Source: QHBQ01 sp038230695
Lineage (GTDB): Bacteria > Chloroflexota > Chloroflexia > QHBQ01
Direction of reading: 5' to 3'
DNA length: 14,674 bases
NCBI GenBank assembly: GCA_038230695.1
Contig: JBBRMT010000108.1
Location: forward strand, 1-14,674
Positions within the stretch are counted from its first letter, which is position 1; every line of letters begins with the position of its first letter. Below, piece after piece: positions 6,536 to 13,133 of the stretch. Under the pieces are notes generated by a model. The model ran no database searches, was not told the DNA's origin, and saw only the letters and a program-made list of their open reading frames with translations. The position numbers were made by a program, and so were the translations under genes.

Positions 6536-6901
6536 CTACCCGTCCACGTCTTCAATGTACACGTTGACTGCGGCGACGGGCATCCCCACCATCTTGTCCA
6601 GCGCCTCGCTAACCTGCTTCTGCACCGTATTGCCCACCTTCTGCATACTTACGCCCTCGGCCACCACCACATAGACCTCGGCGGTAACTGCGCCATCGCG
6701 CACCCGCACCCGCACGCCATCACCCTGATGGGCAACGTTGCGCGAGAAGTTGACGCTACGCGCCCCGCTGCCGAGGTGGGACACACCCTCGACCGCCAAA
6801 GCGGTGAGGCTGACGATGGTGGCAAGCACCTGGGGGGAGATGCGGATCGTGCCAAGCGGCGCGGCGTTTTCCATTGTGCTACTAACGATTGTATCCGTCA
6901 T
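6536..6901 (-). CDS. Asp23/Gls24 (DUF322, YqhY-type) protein
   Basis: A 121-residue protein of the alkaline-shock Asp23 family. Recognisable parts are IRISPQVLATIVSLTALAVEGV (16-37), GVRVRVRDGAVTAEVYVVV, and the C-terminal VQKQVSEALDKMVGMPVAAVNVYIEDV. No signal peptide or membrane segment is visible, so it is probably cytosolic. It starts two nt after the accC stop and ends 13 nt before nusB. In Bacillus the orthologue YqhY lies between accBC and nusB, and its loss selects mutations in acetyl-CoA carboxylase genes. A role in tuning carboxylase activity is therefore a reasonable inference here, not something the sequence shows. Confidence 0.9.
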   Translation of the reverse strand: MTDTIVSSTMENAAPLGTIRISPQVLATIVSLTALAVEGVSHLGSGARSVNFSRNVAHQGDGVRVRVRDGAVTAEVYVVVAEGVSMQKVGNTVQKQVSEALDKMVGMPVAAVNVYIEDVDG

Positions 6902-6903
6902 AG

Positions 6904-8385
6904 TTACCTGCTGGCCTCCGCTGCTTCAAGTTCCACTCCGGCATCGGAGCCTAGCTCAGCTTCGCCGAAGGTGCGTAGCTCGGTGCTGGCCCCGCCACGG
7001 GGACTGCCGCTGCTACCGAGGGTTATGTCTATCGTGCCATCCTCGTTGGTCATATGCTCCTGAATGAACAGGGTGCTGACATCGCCCCGGATAAACGAAA
7101 GATGGGTGAGGATGCGCTGGTGAAACGGGATGGTTGTCTTGATGCCGGTTATTATACTCTCGGCCAGAGCGCGGCGCATCCGCGCAATCGCCTCTTCGCG
7201 GTTTGCGCCCCAGGTCATAATCTTGCCAATTAGCGAATCGTAGGCGGGTGGCACTACGTAACCGGAGTAGAGATGCGAATCCACCCTTACGCCGGGGCCG
7301 CCAGGGGGCAGATAAAGCTCCACCGTGCCAGCTTCGGGGCGGAAGCCATGCGCCACATCCTCGGCGTTGACCCGCACCTCAATCGAATGCCCTAACATTC
7401 TAACCTCTTTTTGAGTCAGCGTCAAGCGTTCGCCCGCCGCGATCAGGATCTGCTGCTTCACAATGTCTACGCCGGTGATCATTTCGGTAATACCGTGTTC
7501 CACCTGGATACGTGGGTTGACCTCCAGGAAGTAAAACGCGCCGTGCCTGTCTACCAGAAACTCGAAGGTGCCAGCGTTGCGGTAGCCGATCGCCTTCGCG
7601 CCCTTGACCGCCGCATTGGTGATCTTATCGTACAGGTCGGGCTTCAAGCTATAGGCGGGCGCTTCCTCCAGCACCTTCTGGTGGCGGCGTTGCAAGGAGC
7701 AGTCACGGGTGCCGAGGTGGATAATGTGGCCGAAGTTGTCGGCCAGGATCTGCACCTCGACGTGGCGGGGGCGGGCGATAAACTTTTCCAGATAGACATC
7801 GGCGTTGCCAAAGCCAACCAGCGCCTCAGTGCGGGCGATACCGAACACCTTGTTCAACTCCGCCTCATTACGCACCACCCGATTGCCGCGCCCGCCGCCG
7901 CCAGCAACCGCCTTCAGCACTACGGGGTAGCCCAGTTCGCGGGCGACGCTGACCGCCTGCTCCTGGTTGATAAGCGGCTCGGCGTTGCCGGGGATAACCG
8001 GCAAGCCTGCCTGCTGCATCAAGCGGCGAGCCACCGTCTTGTCGCTCATCTGCTCGATCACCTGCGGGGTGGGGCCGATGAAGGTTATGCCTACCTGTTC
8101 GCAAACCTCGGCGATGTAGCTGTTCTCGCTGAGGAAGCCGCTGCCGGGGTGGATAGCATCGCTGCCAGTGATAAGCGCGGCGGTAATCGTGGCGGGGATG
8201 TTCAAATAGCTCTTGGCCGCCGGAGTGGGGCCGATGCAAACCGCCTCGTCGGCAAAGCGCACCGCCAGGGTGTCGCGATCGGCCTCGGAGTAGGCCACCA
8301 CGGTACGAACCCCCAGTTCGTGGGCGGCGCGGACGATGCGTAGGGCGATTTCGCCGCGATTGGCAATCATGATCTTCTTGAACAT
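6904..8385 (-). CDS. accC: Biotin carboxylase, acetyl-CoA carboxylase subunit
   Basis: Carboxylates biotin on the carrier protein (AccB) using ATP and bicarbonate, the first half-reaction of malonyl-CoA formation. The 493-residue protein has the whole fold: KIMIANRGEIALRI (4-17), HPGSGFLSEN, K116, the glycine loop AGGGGRGNRVV (161-171), the H208/E210 region, H235 and K237, E275, E288, and NPRIQVEHGITEMITGVDI (290-308) with R292/Q294/E296 and R338. Oddities: Ser82 where HPGYGF has Tyr, Asn168 where Met is usual, Gly298 for the usual Pro, and a C-terminal tail of about 40 residues beyond the normal end. Its ATG lies 19 nt inside the upstream MTH1187-family gene, so the two are translationally coupled. 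accB is absent from the window; a propionyl- or other acyl-CoA carboxylase role is possible. Confidence 0.93.
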   Translation of the reverse strand: MFKKIMIANRGEIALRIVRAAHELGVRTVVAYSEADRDTLAVRFADEAVCIGPTPAAKSYLNIPATITAALITGSDAIHPGSGFLSENSYIAEVCEQVGITFIGPTPQVIEQMSDKTVARRLMQQAGLPVIPGNAEPLINQEQAVSVARELGYPVVLKAVAGGGGRGNRVVRNEAELNKVFGIARTEALVGFGNADVYLEKFIARPRHVEVQILADNFGHIIHLGTRDCSLQRRHQKVLEEAPAYSLKPDLYDKITNAAVKGAKAIGYRNAGTFEFLVDRHGAFYFLEVNPRIQVEHGITEMITGVDIVKQQILIAAGERLTLTQKEVRMLGHSIEVRVNAEDVAHGFRPEAGTVELYLPPGGPGVRVDSHLYSGYVVPPAYDSLIGKIMTWGANREEAIARMRRALAESIITGIKTTIPFHQRILTHLSFIRGDVSTLFIQEHMTNEDGTIDITLGSSGSPRGGASTELRTFGEAELGSDAGVELEAAEASR

Positions 8386-8717
8386 AAGCGCAACTCGGTT
8401 CTCACGTCGGGCTTGAGGCGACGGACGCTCTCGATCTTCGAGGCGATCGAGGATTGCTTGTCGTGACGCTCATCCACCTTCATCAGCGCGCTAACCCGCA
8501 CCGCGCCTGCGGCAAACACCGCATCCACCATCTCATCAATCGCGGCCATCACCTCAGCGCGTTCACCTTCTATTATAGTTGCCATGGCGGTAAGCTGATA
8601 TTTCAGGTCGGGGTGACGATCCAGCACGCCGAGCGCGGTGGCAACGTAATGGCCCACGCTGGCCGAGCCGCTGTTGTCGAATGGGGTCAGGCTTACTTCG
8701 GCGACTACCTTAGCCAT
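8367..8717 (-). CDS. MTH1187/UPF0045 (thiamine-binding-like) family protein
   Basis: A 116-residue protein with the pattern of the MTH1187/YkoF-like family: VVAEVSLTPFDNSGSASVGHY, YQLTAMATIIEGE, and a C-terminal ERHDK segment where the family has a basic, charged end to its last strand. Members form small ferredoxin-like multimers, and some bind thiamine or its pyrimidine moiety; the function here is unknown. It starts at the ATG at 8717 behind GGGAGGG, overlaps the end of the HEAT-repeat gene by 8 nt, and overlaps the accC start by 19 nt. The three are therefore tightly coupled. This coupling hints at a link with carboxylase output, but nothing in the sequence proves it. Confidence 0.8.
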   Translation of the reverse strand: MAKVVAEVSLTPFDNSGSASVGHYVATALGVLDRHPDLKYQLTAMATIIEGERAEVMAAIDEMVDAVFAAGAVRVSALMKVDERHDKQSSIASKIESVRRLKPDVRTELRLCSRRS

Positions 8718-10476
8718 TGTTCGACCCTCCCTCTTCGAGTTTTGAGTTTTGAGTTTTGAGTTTTGAGTTGGCGCGTGGCTTTTTCTGTTGGGGTGTAGCT
8801 TCTACGGCGCTGGCTTCGGGTTGGGCTTCGGGTTTGGTCTTGCTGGTGCGCTTCTTCGGCGTGGAGGGTTGCGCTACGCTGGCTTCAACGACGGCAGCGG
8901 CCTCAGCATCGAGAGCGGCTTCAGGTTTGGCTTTGCTGGTACGCTTCTTCGGCGCGGTGGGCGCGGTAGGTTGCTCTACGCTAGCAGCATCGCCAGCAGG
9001 CGCGGCTGCGGATTCTGAGTTTTCGTCGGGACTGATTGCCTCCACCCTGAGTTTTGAGTTGGCACGGGGCTTCCTGGGCCTGATGGCTGCTTCATCAAGA
9101 CTAGCGTGCGGGGCAACCTGATCAGTCTCAAGTGTTGAGTGCTGAGAAAGTGTCTGAAATGTCGTTCCGTTGTTCGTCGGAGCGTTCCGTTGTTCGCCAT
9201 TTTCAGGCACATTCTGAGCGTTGAGCGCTGAGTTAGTATGCTGCTTAGGCTGATCGGCTGCTTCAGCGTTGGGTGGTATGAGGGCAGCGGCAGGCGGTGC
9301 AATGCTAGTTTCAGCACGAGCGGTTGTAGGAGCAGGGGCGTTGCCGTTATGTTGCTGGTATGGGGCAGCAGGAGGGCGGCCTGGTTGGTGGCGGCGTGGG
9401 CGGTGATTGGGGCCACGTGCGTCATTGCCAGCACGGCCTTCGGCATGGGCGCGACCATCGCGGCTGCGAGAGGCGGGCGGGGCAACGGGTAGCGCAGTAG
9501 GAGACAGCGCTGCGCTTTCCGCCTCGGCGGGCATCTCGGCGAGGACGCGGCGGGCTAGCTGGCTGACTGTTGGCTCATAGCTCTCTGCCGCCCACGCTTC
9601 CATAGTGCGGCGCAGCAGCGGGCTGCCCAGCTTGCGTAGGCCGAGCAGCGCGGCAGTGACTGCCTTCTGCACCCACTCGTTAGGGTCGCGGGCCACAATC
9701 CGCATAATGGCGAGGGCATCGGGTAGATAAGGGGCAACCCAGGTGTGCGCCAGGGTGTAGGCCACCACCCAGCGGGTGTTGGGGCTAGGATCCTTGGCCC
9801 AGTCGCGCAGGATGCGTAGCAGGAAGGCGGGGCTGTCGGGGGTAAGCGGGCCATAGTTCGGGTTCTCGGCGCGGCCCCACGCCTGCTGCAAACAATAGAC
9901 CACCCCTTTACGCACGTAGATCGAGCTATCGCGGCGCAGCACTTCGAGGATTGCCAGCACCGGCACGCGGTCGCGGCGGGCGCGGCGGATCAGCGACAGG
10001 GCGGGGGTGCGGCGAACCCGCTCATCACTATCGTTGCTCCAACGCCGCATCAACTCGAACAACGAACGGGGTTGGGCGGGGCCGATGCGCTCATCGTAGG
10101 CGGCGGCAATCTGGTCGCGCACCTCCCAGGCTTCGTCCTTCGCCAGCCGATATGCCAGGCCGGAGATGTTGTCGGGACGCTCGGCTCCAATCTCGGCCAG
10201 CGCCCAGCAAGCGGCGGCACGGATTTCCTTGCTCTTCGACGCTACCAGCTTGTCTAGCGCGTCGAGGGCAAAGCCCATGTCGGTTAGCTCCTCCATGGTG
10301 TGGCCGATGTTGCGCCCCAGGGTTTTGACCAGCCCCCAGTGTTCGGCAGCGGCGGGCGCAAGCGCCTCGGCCAGAGGCGGCAGGCTAGCGACCACCGCGC
10401 TGAGGCTACCCTTGTACAGGGCGGCAGTCAGCGTATGGGAACGCTCGGTTAGTTCTTCAGATACGGTTGGCATCAT
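8710..10476 (-). CDS. HEAT-repeat protein with basic, repetitive C-terminal tail
   Basis: 588 residues. About 1-310 are helical HEAT-type repeats (KEIRAAACWALAEIG, AWEVRDQIAAAYDE, DERVRRTPALSLIRRA, SIYVRKGVVYCLQQAW, NTRWVVAYTLAHTW, EWVQKAVTAALLGL). They resemble the AlkD-like DNA alkylation repair superfamily in style, but no AlkD catalytic residues could be assigned. From about 320 the chain is low-complexity, with KKRTSKAKPEA, KKRTSKTKPEA and two KKPRANSKL/RKPRANSKL motifs, like histone H1 or AlgP tails; nucleic-acid binding is plausible. No signal peptide. The tail DNA is full of heptamer and other genomic repeats. It is the first gene of a tightly spaced run through acpP; no clear promoter or ribosome binding site was found before the ATG at 10476. 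Function unknown. Confidence 0.8.
   Translation of the reverse strand: MMPTVSEELTERSHTLTAALYKGSLSAVVASLPPLAEALAPAAAEHWGLVKTLGRNIGHTMEELTDMGFALDALDKLVASKSKEIRAAACWALAEIGAERPDNISGLAYRLAKDEAWEVRDQIAAAYDERIGPAQPRSLFELMRRWSNDSDERVRRTPALSLIRRARRDRVPVLAILEVLRRDSSIYVRKGVVYCLQQAWGRAENPNYGPLTPDSPAFLLRILRDWAKDPSPNTRWVVAYTLAHTWVAPYLPDALAIMRIVARDPNEWVQKAVTAALLGLRKLGSPLLRRTMEAWAAESYEPTVSQLARRVLAEMPAEAESAALSPTALPVAPPASRSRDGRAHAEGRAGNDARGPNHRPRRHQPGRPPAAPYQQHNGNAPAPTTARAETSIAPPAAALIPPNAEAADQPKQHTNSALNAQNVPENGEQRNAPTNNGTTFQTLSQHSTLETDQVAPHASLDEAAIRPRKPRANSKLRVEAISPDENSESAAAPAGDAASVEQPTAPTAPKKRTSKAKPEAALDAEAAAVVEASVAQPSTPKKRTSKTKPEAQPEASAVEATPQQKKPRANSKLKTQNSKLEEGGSNNG
8737..8769. repeat. Heptamer tandem repeat (GAGTTTT)n, 4.7 copies
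   Basis: Four full GAGTTTT units and a partial fifth, inside the last codons of the HEAT-repeat gene, encoding NSKLKTQNSKL on the minus strand. Period 7 is not a multiple of 3, so copy-number change would shift the frame of the last codons. The same heptamer recurs at 10491-10521. Confidence 0.9.
9164..9196. repeat. 13-nt direct repeat in HEAT-protein tail
   Basis: GTTCCGTTGTTCG occurs at 9164-9176 and 9184-9196 with a 7-nt spacer (period 20). Its core CCGTTGTTCG is shared with the intergenic palindrome near 10571, so an interspersed repeat seems to have entered the coding sequence. Confidence 0.6.
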
Positions 10477-10490
10477 AATGTTAGTGAGGG

Positions 10491-10521
10491 GTTTTGAGTT
10501 TTGAGTTTTGAGTTTTGAGTT
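10491..10521. repeat. Heptamer tandem repeat (GTTTTGA)n, 4.4 copies
   Basis: Pure GTTTTGA array ending 14 nt before the HEAT-protein ATG on the minus strand, so it lies where a ribosome binding site would be expected. It is the same unit, in the same orientation, as the array at the other end of this gene (8737-8769). Confidence 0.9.
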
Positions 10522-10717
10522 GAAATAAGACTTACGCAGTTGCCCCGAAAGTAAGTTCGTTCTGTAGGGGCGAACCGTTGTTCGTCCTGTCGAACGGAGT
10601 AACGCTTACTAATGCGACGTTAAGGGTTGTAGGCTAGTACAGGCAGTGATACGCTTTGGTATTGCGGGGCAATACATCGCGCCCGCAAGGTGATGGGCTT
10701 AACTACAGCCTACCCCA
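10522..10717. other. Intergenic region with small palindromes, between fabD and the HEAT-protein gene
   Basis: No gene seen. It contains TAGGGGCGAACCGTTGTTCGTC-type sequence (10566-10589, arms GCGAAC/GTTCGT), related to the palindrome at 1681-1699. It also has a 7-bp hairpin GTATTGC-GGG-GCAATAC (10659-10675) without a U tract, and a GTAGGCT/AGCCTAC pair further apart. No convincing promoter for the downstream acc genes was found. Confidence 0.4.
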
Positions 10718-10748
10718 TTCTACCTTCTACCTTCTACCTTCTACCTTC
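10718..10748. repeat. Heptamer tandem repeat (TTCTACC)n, 4.4 copies
   Basis: TTCTACC array immediately downstream of fabD and touching its stop codon (TGA at 10747-10749 on the minus strand). Two diverged units also precede rqcH (1764-1777). Confidence 0.9.
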
Positions 10749-11604
10749 AGCCCAGTAGTTGCTCGGAGGTGACGGCCTCAGCGTTGGGTAGGGTTCGACG
10801 CACCAGGCCCGCCAGCACCTTGCCAGGGCCAATCTCGATGAAGCGGGTCACGCCTTGCTGGGACATATATTCAAGGCTGCGTACCCATTGCACCGGCGAG
10901 TAGGTCTGGGCCACCAGGCCGCTACGAATGGCGGCGGCATCGCTGACCGGGGCGGCGTTGACATTGTTGACTAGCGGTATCGTTGCATCGCGCACGGTAA
11001 TACTTTGCGTGAACTGGGCCAGGTCATCGGCCATTTCGCGCATCAGCCGCGAGTGGAAGGCGGCGCTAACGCTGAGGGGCAGCACCCGCTTCGCGCCCGC
11101 TGCTTTGGCTGCTTCCATTGCGCTTGCTAGCTTGCTCTGCAACCCGCTGATTACCGTCTGGTCGGGGGCGTTGAAGTTGGCGACATCCACCCCCGCATCG
11201 GCGCAGATTTGGTCCAGGGTAGCAGCATCGAGGCCGATTACTGCGGCCATGCCGCTCGATTCGCCAGCCACGCTACCCACCAGCTGCATCAGCCGCCCGC
11301 GTTCGCGCACCAGGCGCAACGCATCGGCGAAATCAAGCGAGTTAGCGGCGACCAACGCGCTGTACTCGCCCAGGCTGTGACCGGCAACGAAGGCGGGCGA
11401 CTCTTCTAGCTTGCCCGCTTCGCGCAAGGCGACCACGCTGGCGATGCTGTGGGCGAGGATGGCGGGCTGGGCATTGGCAGTCAGTTGTAGTTCGGCTTCT
11501 GGCCCGTTGAAGCAGAGATCGGTCAGGGCAAAGCCGAGGGTGGCATCAGCGAGATCGAACAGCCGCTTCGCCTCCGCCGAGCTATCATACAGCAACTTGC
11601 CCAT
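10747..11604 (-). CDS. fabD: Malonyl-CoA:ACP transacylase (start codon uncertain)
   Basis: Transfers malonyl from CoA to holo-ACP for chain elongation. The part from the first ATG (11604) is 285 residues: nucleophile elbow AGHSLGEYSAL with Ser77, VRERGRLMQLV, NFNAPDQTVISG, and the second catalytic residue in SAAFHSRLM (His184). The end is normal. The usual N-terminal motif, with the oxyanion-hole Gln, lies upstream of this ATG in the same frame (AAWVFPGQGSQFVG, encoded by 11605-11646), so the true protein must begin earlier. No ATG, GTG or TTG occurs between that motif and an in-frame TAA at 11704-11706. The gene follows fabH and is probably co-transcribed with it. Either a rare start (ATT at 11685) is used, or repeat expansion has knocked the start out of frame, or the assembly has an indel. 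Confidence 0.92.
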   Translation of the reverse strand: MGKLLYDSSAEAKRLFDLADATLGFALTDLCFNGPEAELQLTANAQPAILAHSIASVVALREAGKLEESPAFVAGHSLGEYSALVAANSLDFADALRLVRERGRLMQLVGSVAGESSGMAAVIGLDAATLDQICADAGVDVANFNAPDQTVISGLQSKLASAMEAAKAAGAKRVLPLSVSAAFHSRLMREMADDLAQFTQSITVRDATIPLVNNVNAAPVSDAAAIRSGLVAQTYSPVQWVRSLEYMSQQGVTRFIEIGPGKVLAGLVRRTLPNAEAVTSEQLLG

Positions 11605-11703
11605 CCCGACAAATTGCGACCCCTGGCCGGGGAAGACCCACGCGGCTAGGTTTGAGGTTTGAGGTTTGAGTCCAAAGTTAGTAATGCTCCAAAACTTGAG
11701 GTT
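11605..11703 (-). other. In-frame 5' extension of fabD without a standard start codon
   Basis: Open on the minus strand from the TAA at 11704-11706 to the ATG at 11604. It encodes ...TNFGLKPQTSNLAAWVFPGQGSQFVG in segments; the last 14 residues are the conserved FabD N-terminus. The middle (KPQTSNL) is encoded by the heptamer array at 11648-11670. The only weak candidate start is ATT at 11685, with GGAG too close in front. A TTG in the next frame (11680-11678) would become in-frame with one extra heptamer or two fewer. Confidence 0.75.
11648..11670. repeat. Heptamer tandem repeat (AGGTTTG)n in the fabD 5' end
   Basis: Three and a third copies of AGGTTTG, on the N-terminal side of the FabD GQGSQ motif. 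It forms most of one arm of the inverted repeat with 11751-11769. Confidence 0.9.
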
Positions 11704-11769
11704 TTACTGCTGGATTAAAATCGTAGCATCAGCTTGGGTCGAAGCGTAACACTCAAACCTCAAACCTCA
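11653..11769. repeat. Perfect 19-bp inverted repeat bridging fabH end and fabD start
   Basis: The plus-strand sequence 11653-11671 is the exact complement of ACTCAAACCTCAAACCTCA at 11751-11769, with a 79-nt spacer. The fabH stop (TGA, 11760-11762) lies inside one arm, and the reading frame into FabD passes through the other. In the fabH-fabD mRNA it would form a long hairpin. Confidence 0.85.
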
Positions 11770-12779
11770 GCACTCAGAACTGAACCAGGGTTCCAGCGAA
11801 TAACCAGCGCACCGTGGGTGATGCCTGCGCCGAAGGCGGCCATGCAGAGCAGCGCGCCTGGCTTGAGCTTGCCCTGTTCGACCGCTTCGCAGAGGGCGAT
11901 GGGGATGCTGGCGGCGGAGGTGTTGCCGTAGTATTCAATGTTGACGAAGAACTTAGCCATAGGCAACTCAAACTTCTTCGCCATCGCCTCGATGATGCGC
12001 ACGTTGGCCTGGTGAGGGATGAACAGGTCAATCTGCGAAGGGTGTAGCCCGGCGCGGGCTATCGCCTCCATCGAGTCGTCGCCCATCACGCGCACCGCCT
12101 GCTTGAAGACTTCCTGCCCTGCCATGTGGATGTAGCAATCATGGGGCGGCGGAATGGGGTGATTGGTGGGATAACGGCTGCCACCAGCGCGTTCGATGAT
12201 TAGCTCCGCGCCCTCACCCGACGAGGCAGTGTAGAAACTGAGGATGCCGCTCTCCTCACTGCTAGGTTGCAGCAGCACTGCGCCTGCGCCGTCGGCGAAC
12301 AGCACGCAGGTGGTGCGATCCTGCCAGTTGACGAAGCGGGAAAGCGTCTCCGCGCCAATCACCAGAATGTTCTTCATCGCGCCCGTCTTGATAAACTGGG
12401 TGGCAACGTTGAGACCATAGACAAAGCCGGAGCAGGCGGCTTCCAGATCGAAGGCGGTGGCACGGGTAGCGCCCAGTTGTTCTTGCACGATACAGGCAGT
12501 GGCGGGGAAGGGATAGTCGGGGGTGGCGGTGCAAACAATTATAAGGTCAACCTCTGTGGCGGGCAGCTTGGCTTGCGCCAGCGTTTTGCGGGCAGCTTCC
12601 AGCGCCAGGGTGGAGGTGAACTCGCCCTCGCTGACCACATGGCGCTCACCGATGCCGGTGCGGGTACGGATCCACTCGTCAGAGGTTTCCACCATCCGCT
12701 CCAGATCGTGGTTGGTAAGCACCTTCTCAGGCACGCTGAAGCCCCACGCAGTTATCGCTGCGTATATTTGCTCGCTCAT
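11760..12779 (-). CDS. fabH: 3-oxoacyl-[ACP] synthase III (beta-ketoacyl-ACP synthase III)
   Basis: Condenses acetyl-CoA (or a branched acyl-CoA) with malonyl-ACP to begin fatty-acid synthesis. The 339-residue protein has the complete Cys-His-Asn triad: Cys116 in DLEAACSGFVYGL, His256 in FIPHQANVRIIEAM, and Asn286 in IEYYGNTSAASIPIAL. The N-terminus TSDEWIRTRTGIGER and C-terminus AAFGAGITHGALVIRW are canonical. The last ten residues (NPGSVLSAEV) go beyond the family's usual end, and their terminal part and stop codon come from a run of GNNYTGA-type heptamers. The ATG at 12779 has GGAAAGGAAG upstream. It lies before fabD and behind its own likely promoter (12881-12889). plsX, which often sits between rpmF and fabH, is absent. 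Confidence 0.97.
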   Translation of the reverse strand: MSEQIYAAITAWGFSVPEKVLTNHDLERMVETSDEWIRTRTGIGERHVVSEGEFTSTLALEAARKTLAQAKLPATEVDLIIVCTATPDYPFPATACIVQEQLGATRATAFDLEAACSGFVYGLNVATQFIKTGAMKNILVIGAETLSRFVNWQDRTTCVLFADGAGAVLLQPSSEESGILSFYTASSGEGAELIIERAGGSRYPTNHPIPPPHDCYIHMAGQEVFKQAVRVMGDDSMEAIARAGLHPSQIDLFIPHQANVRIIEAMAKKFELPMAKFFVNIEYYGNTSAASIPIALCEAVEQGKLKPGALLCMAAFGAGITHGALVIRWNPGSVLSAEV

Positions 12780-12880
12780 TCGCGCTTCCTTTCCACCGCA
12801 ACCCGACCCGGCCTGCGGCCCTGCTACTCGAAAATTGGGGTTGATTTCGCTGCCGTGAACTTCGTTGTCCTGGGGAGTAC

Positions 12881-12889
12881 ATTATAACA
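12881..12889 (-). promoter_or_regulatory. Extended -10 promoter of fabH
   Basis: The minus strand reads TGTTATAAT, a perfect TATAAT (12886-12881) with the extended TGn element, which can compensate for a weak -35. Predicted start is near 12874, giving a leader of about 95 nt. The leader contains a GGCC-GCA-GGCC mini-hairpin (near 12809-12821). This promoter lies downstream of the structured element at 12993-13123. Confidence 0.5.
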
Positions 12890-12992
12890 CAAATCGGCGC
12901 AATGCAAATCAAACCGAACCCGCACCGGGAGGACGCAATCCGCCCTTACGCCATATTCATTTGCCCGCCAAAAGGTTGGCTATTGGATACGC

Positions 12993-13123
12993 AAAAAGCC
13001 CCCAGCGGGTGTTGGGGGAGAACTCTCGCCCAACGATAATGACATGGTAAGCAGGCTTACGCCAGGTGTGCTTACTCATAGCATCGTCACGCTTCAACAT
13101 TCTCGCCAACTTTCGCTGGGGGC
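12993..13123 (-). terminator. Long structured RNA ending in a GC stem and U5, after rpmF
   Basis: In the minus-strand transcript, GCCCCCAGCG (13123-13114) pairs with CGCTGGGGGC (13007-12998), followed at once by UUUUU (12997-12993), like an intrinsic terminator. Instead of a short loop, about 106 nt intervene and fold further. GUUGG pairs with CCAAC, GAGAA with UUCUC, ACGAU with AUCGU, and GUAAGCA with UGCUUAC, capped by GGC-GUAA-GCC with a GNRA tetraloop. A competing local CCCCC/GGGGG hairpin is also possible at the 3' end. It begins 10 nt past the rpmF stop and lies upstream of the fabH promoter. It is probably the rpmF terminator, or a small RNA processed from the 3' end. It does not match SRP, 6S, RNase P or tmRNA signatures I know. 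Confidence 0.6.
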
Positions 13124-13133
13124 GTTTATAATT

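Noticed and set aside
7411..8343. 310-codon open frame on the plus strand
   Set aside because: It is antisense to accC, whose protein is clearly conserved; no family resemblance in the antisense product.
8710..10476. Considered as an AlkD-type DNA glycosylase
   Set aside because: HEAT repeats fit in style, but the Trp/Asp/Arg catalytic positions could not be placed, so no enzymatic call was made.
10522..10717. Promoter search before the HEAT-protein gene
   Set aside because: Only weak hexamers with poor spacing (for example TTGCCC with a 15-nt spacer to TATCAC) were seen; not reported as a promoter.
12267..12887. 206-codon open frame on the plus strand
   Set aside because: Opposite fabH and its leader; a shadow of that gene.
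12993..13123. Considered as SRP RNA, 6S RNA or a known riboswitch
   Set aside because: The SRP helix-8 motif (AGG...GGAA...AGCAG) is missing, length and bubble do not fit 6S, and no riboswitch core I know is present. Kept only as an unidentified structured element or terminator.
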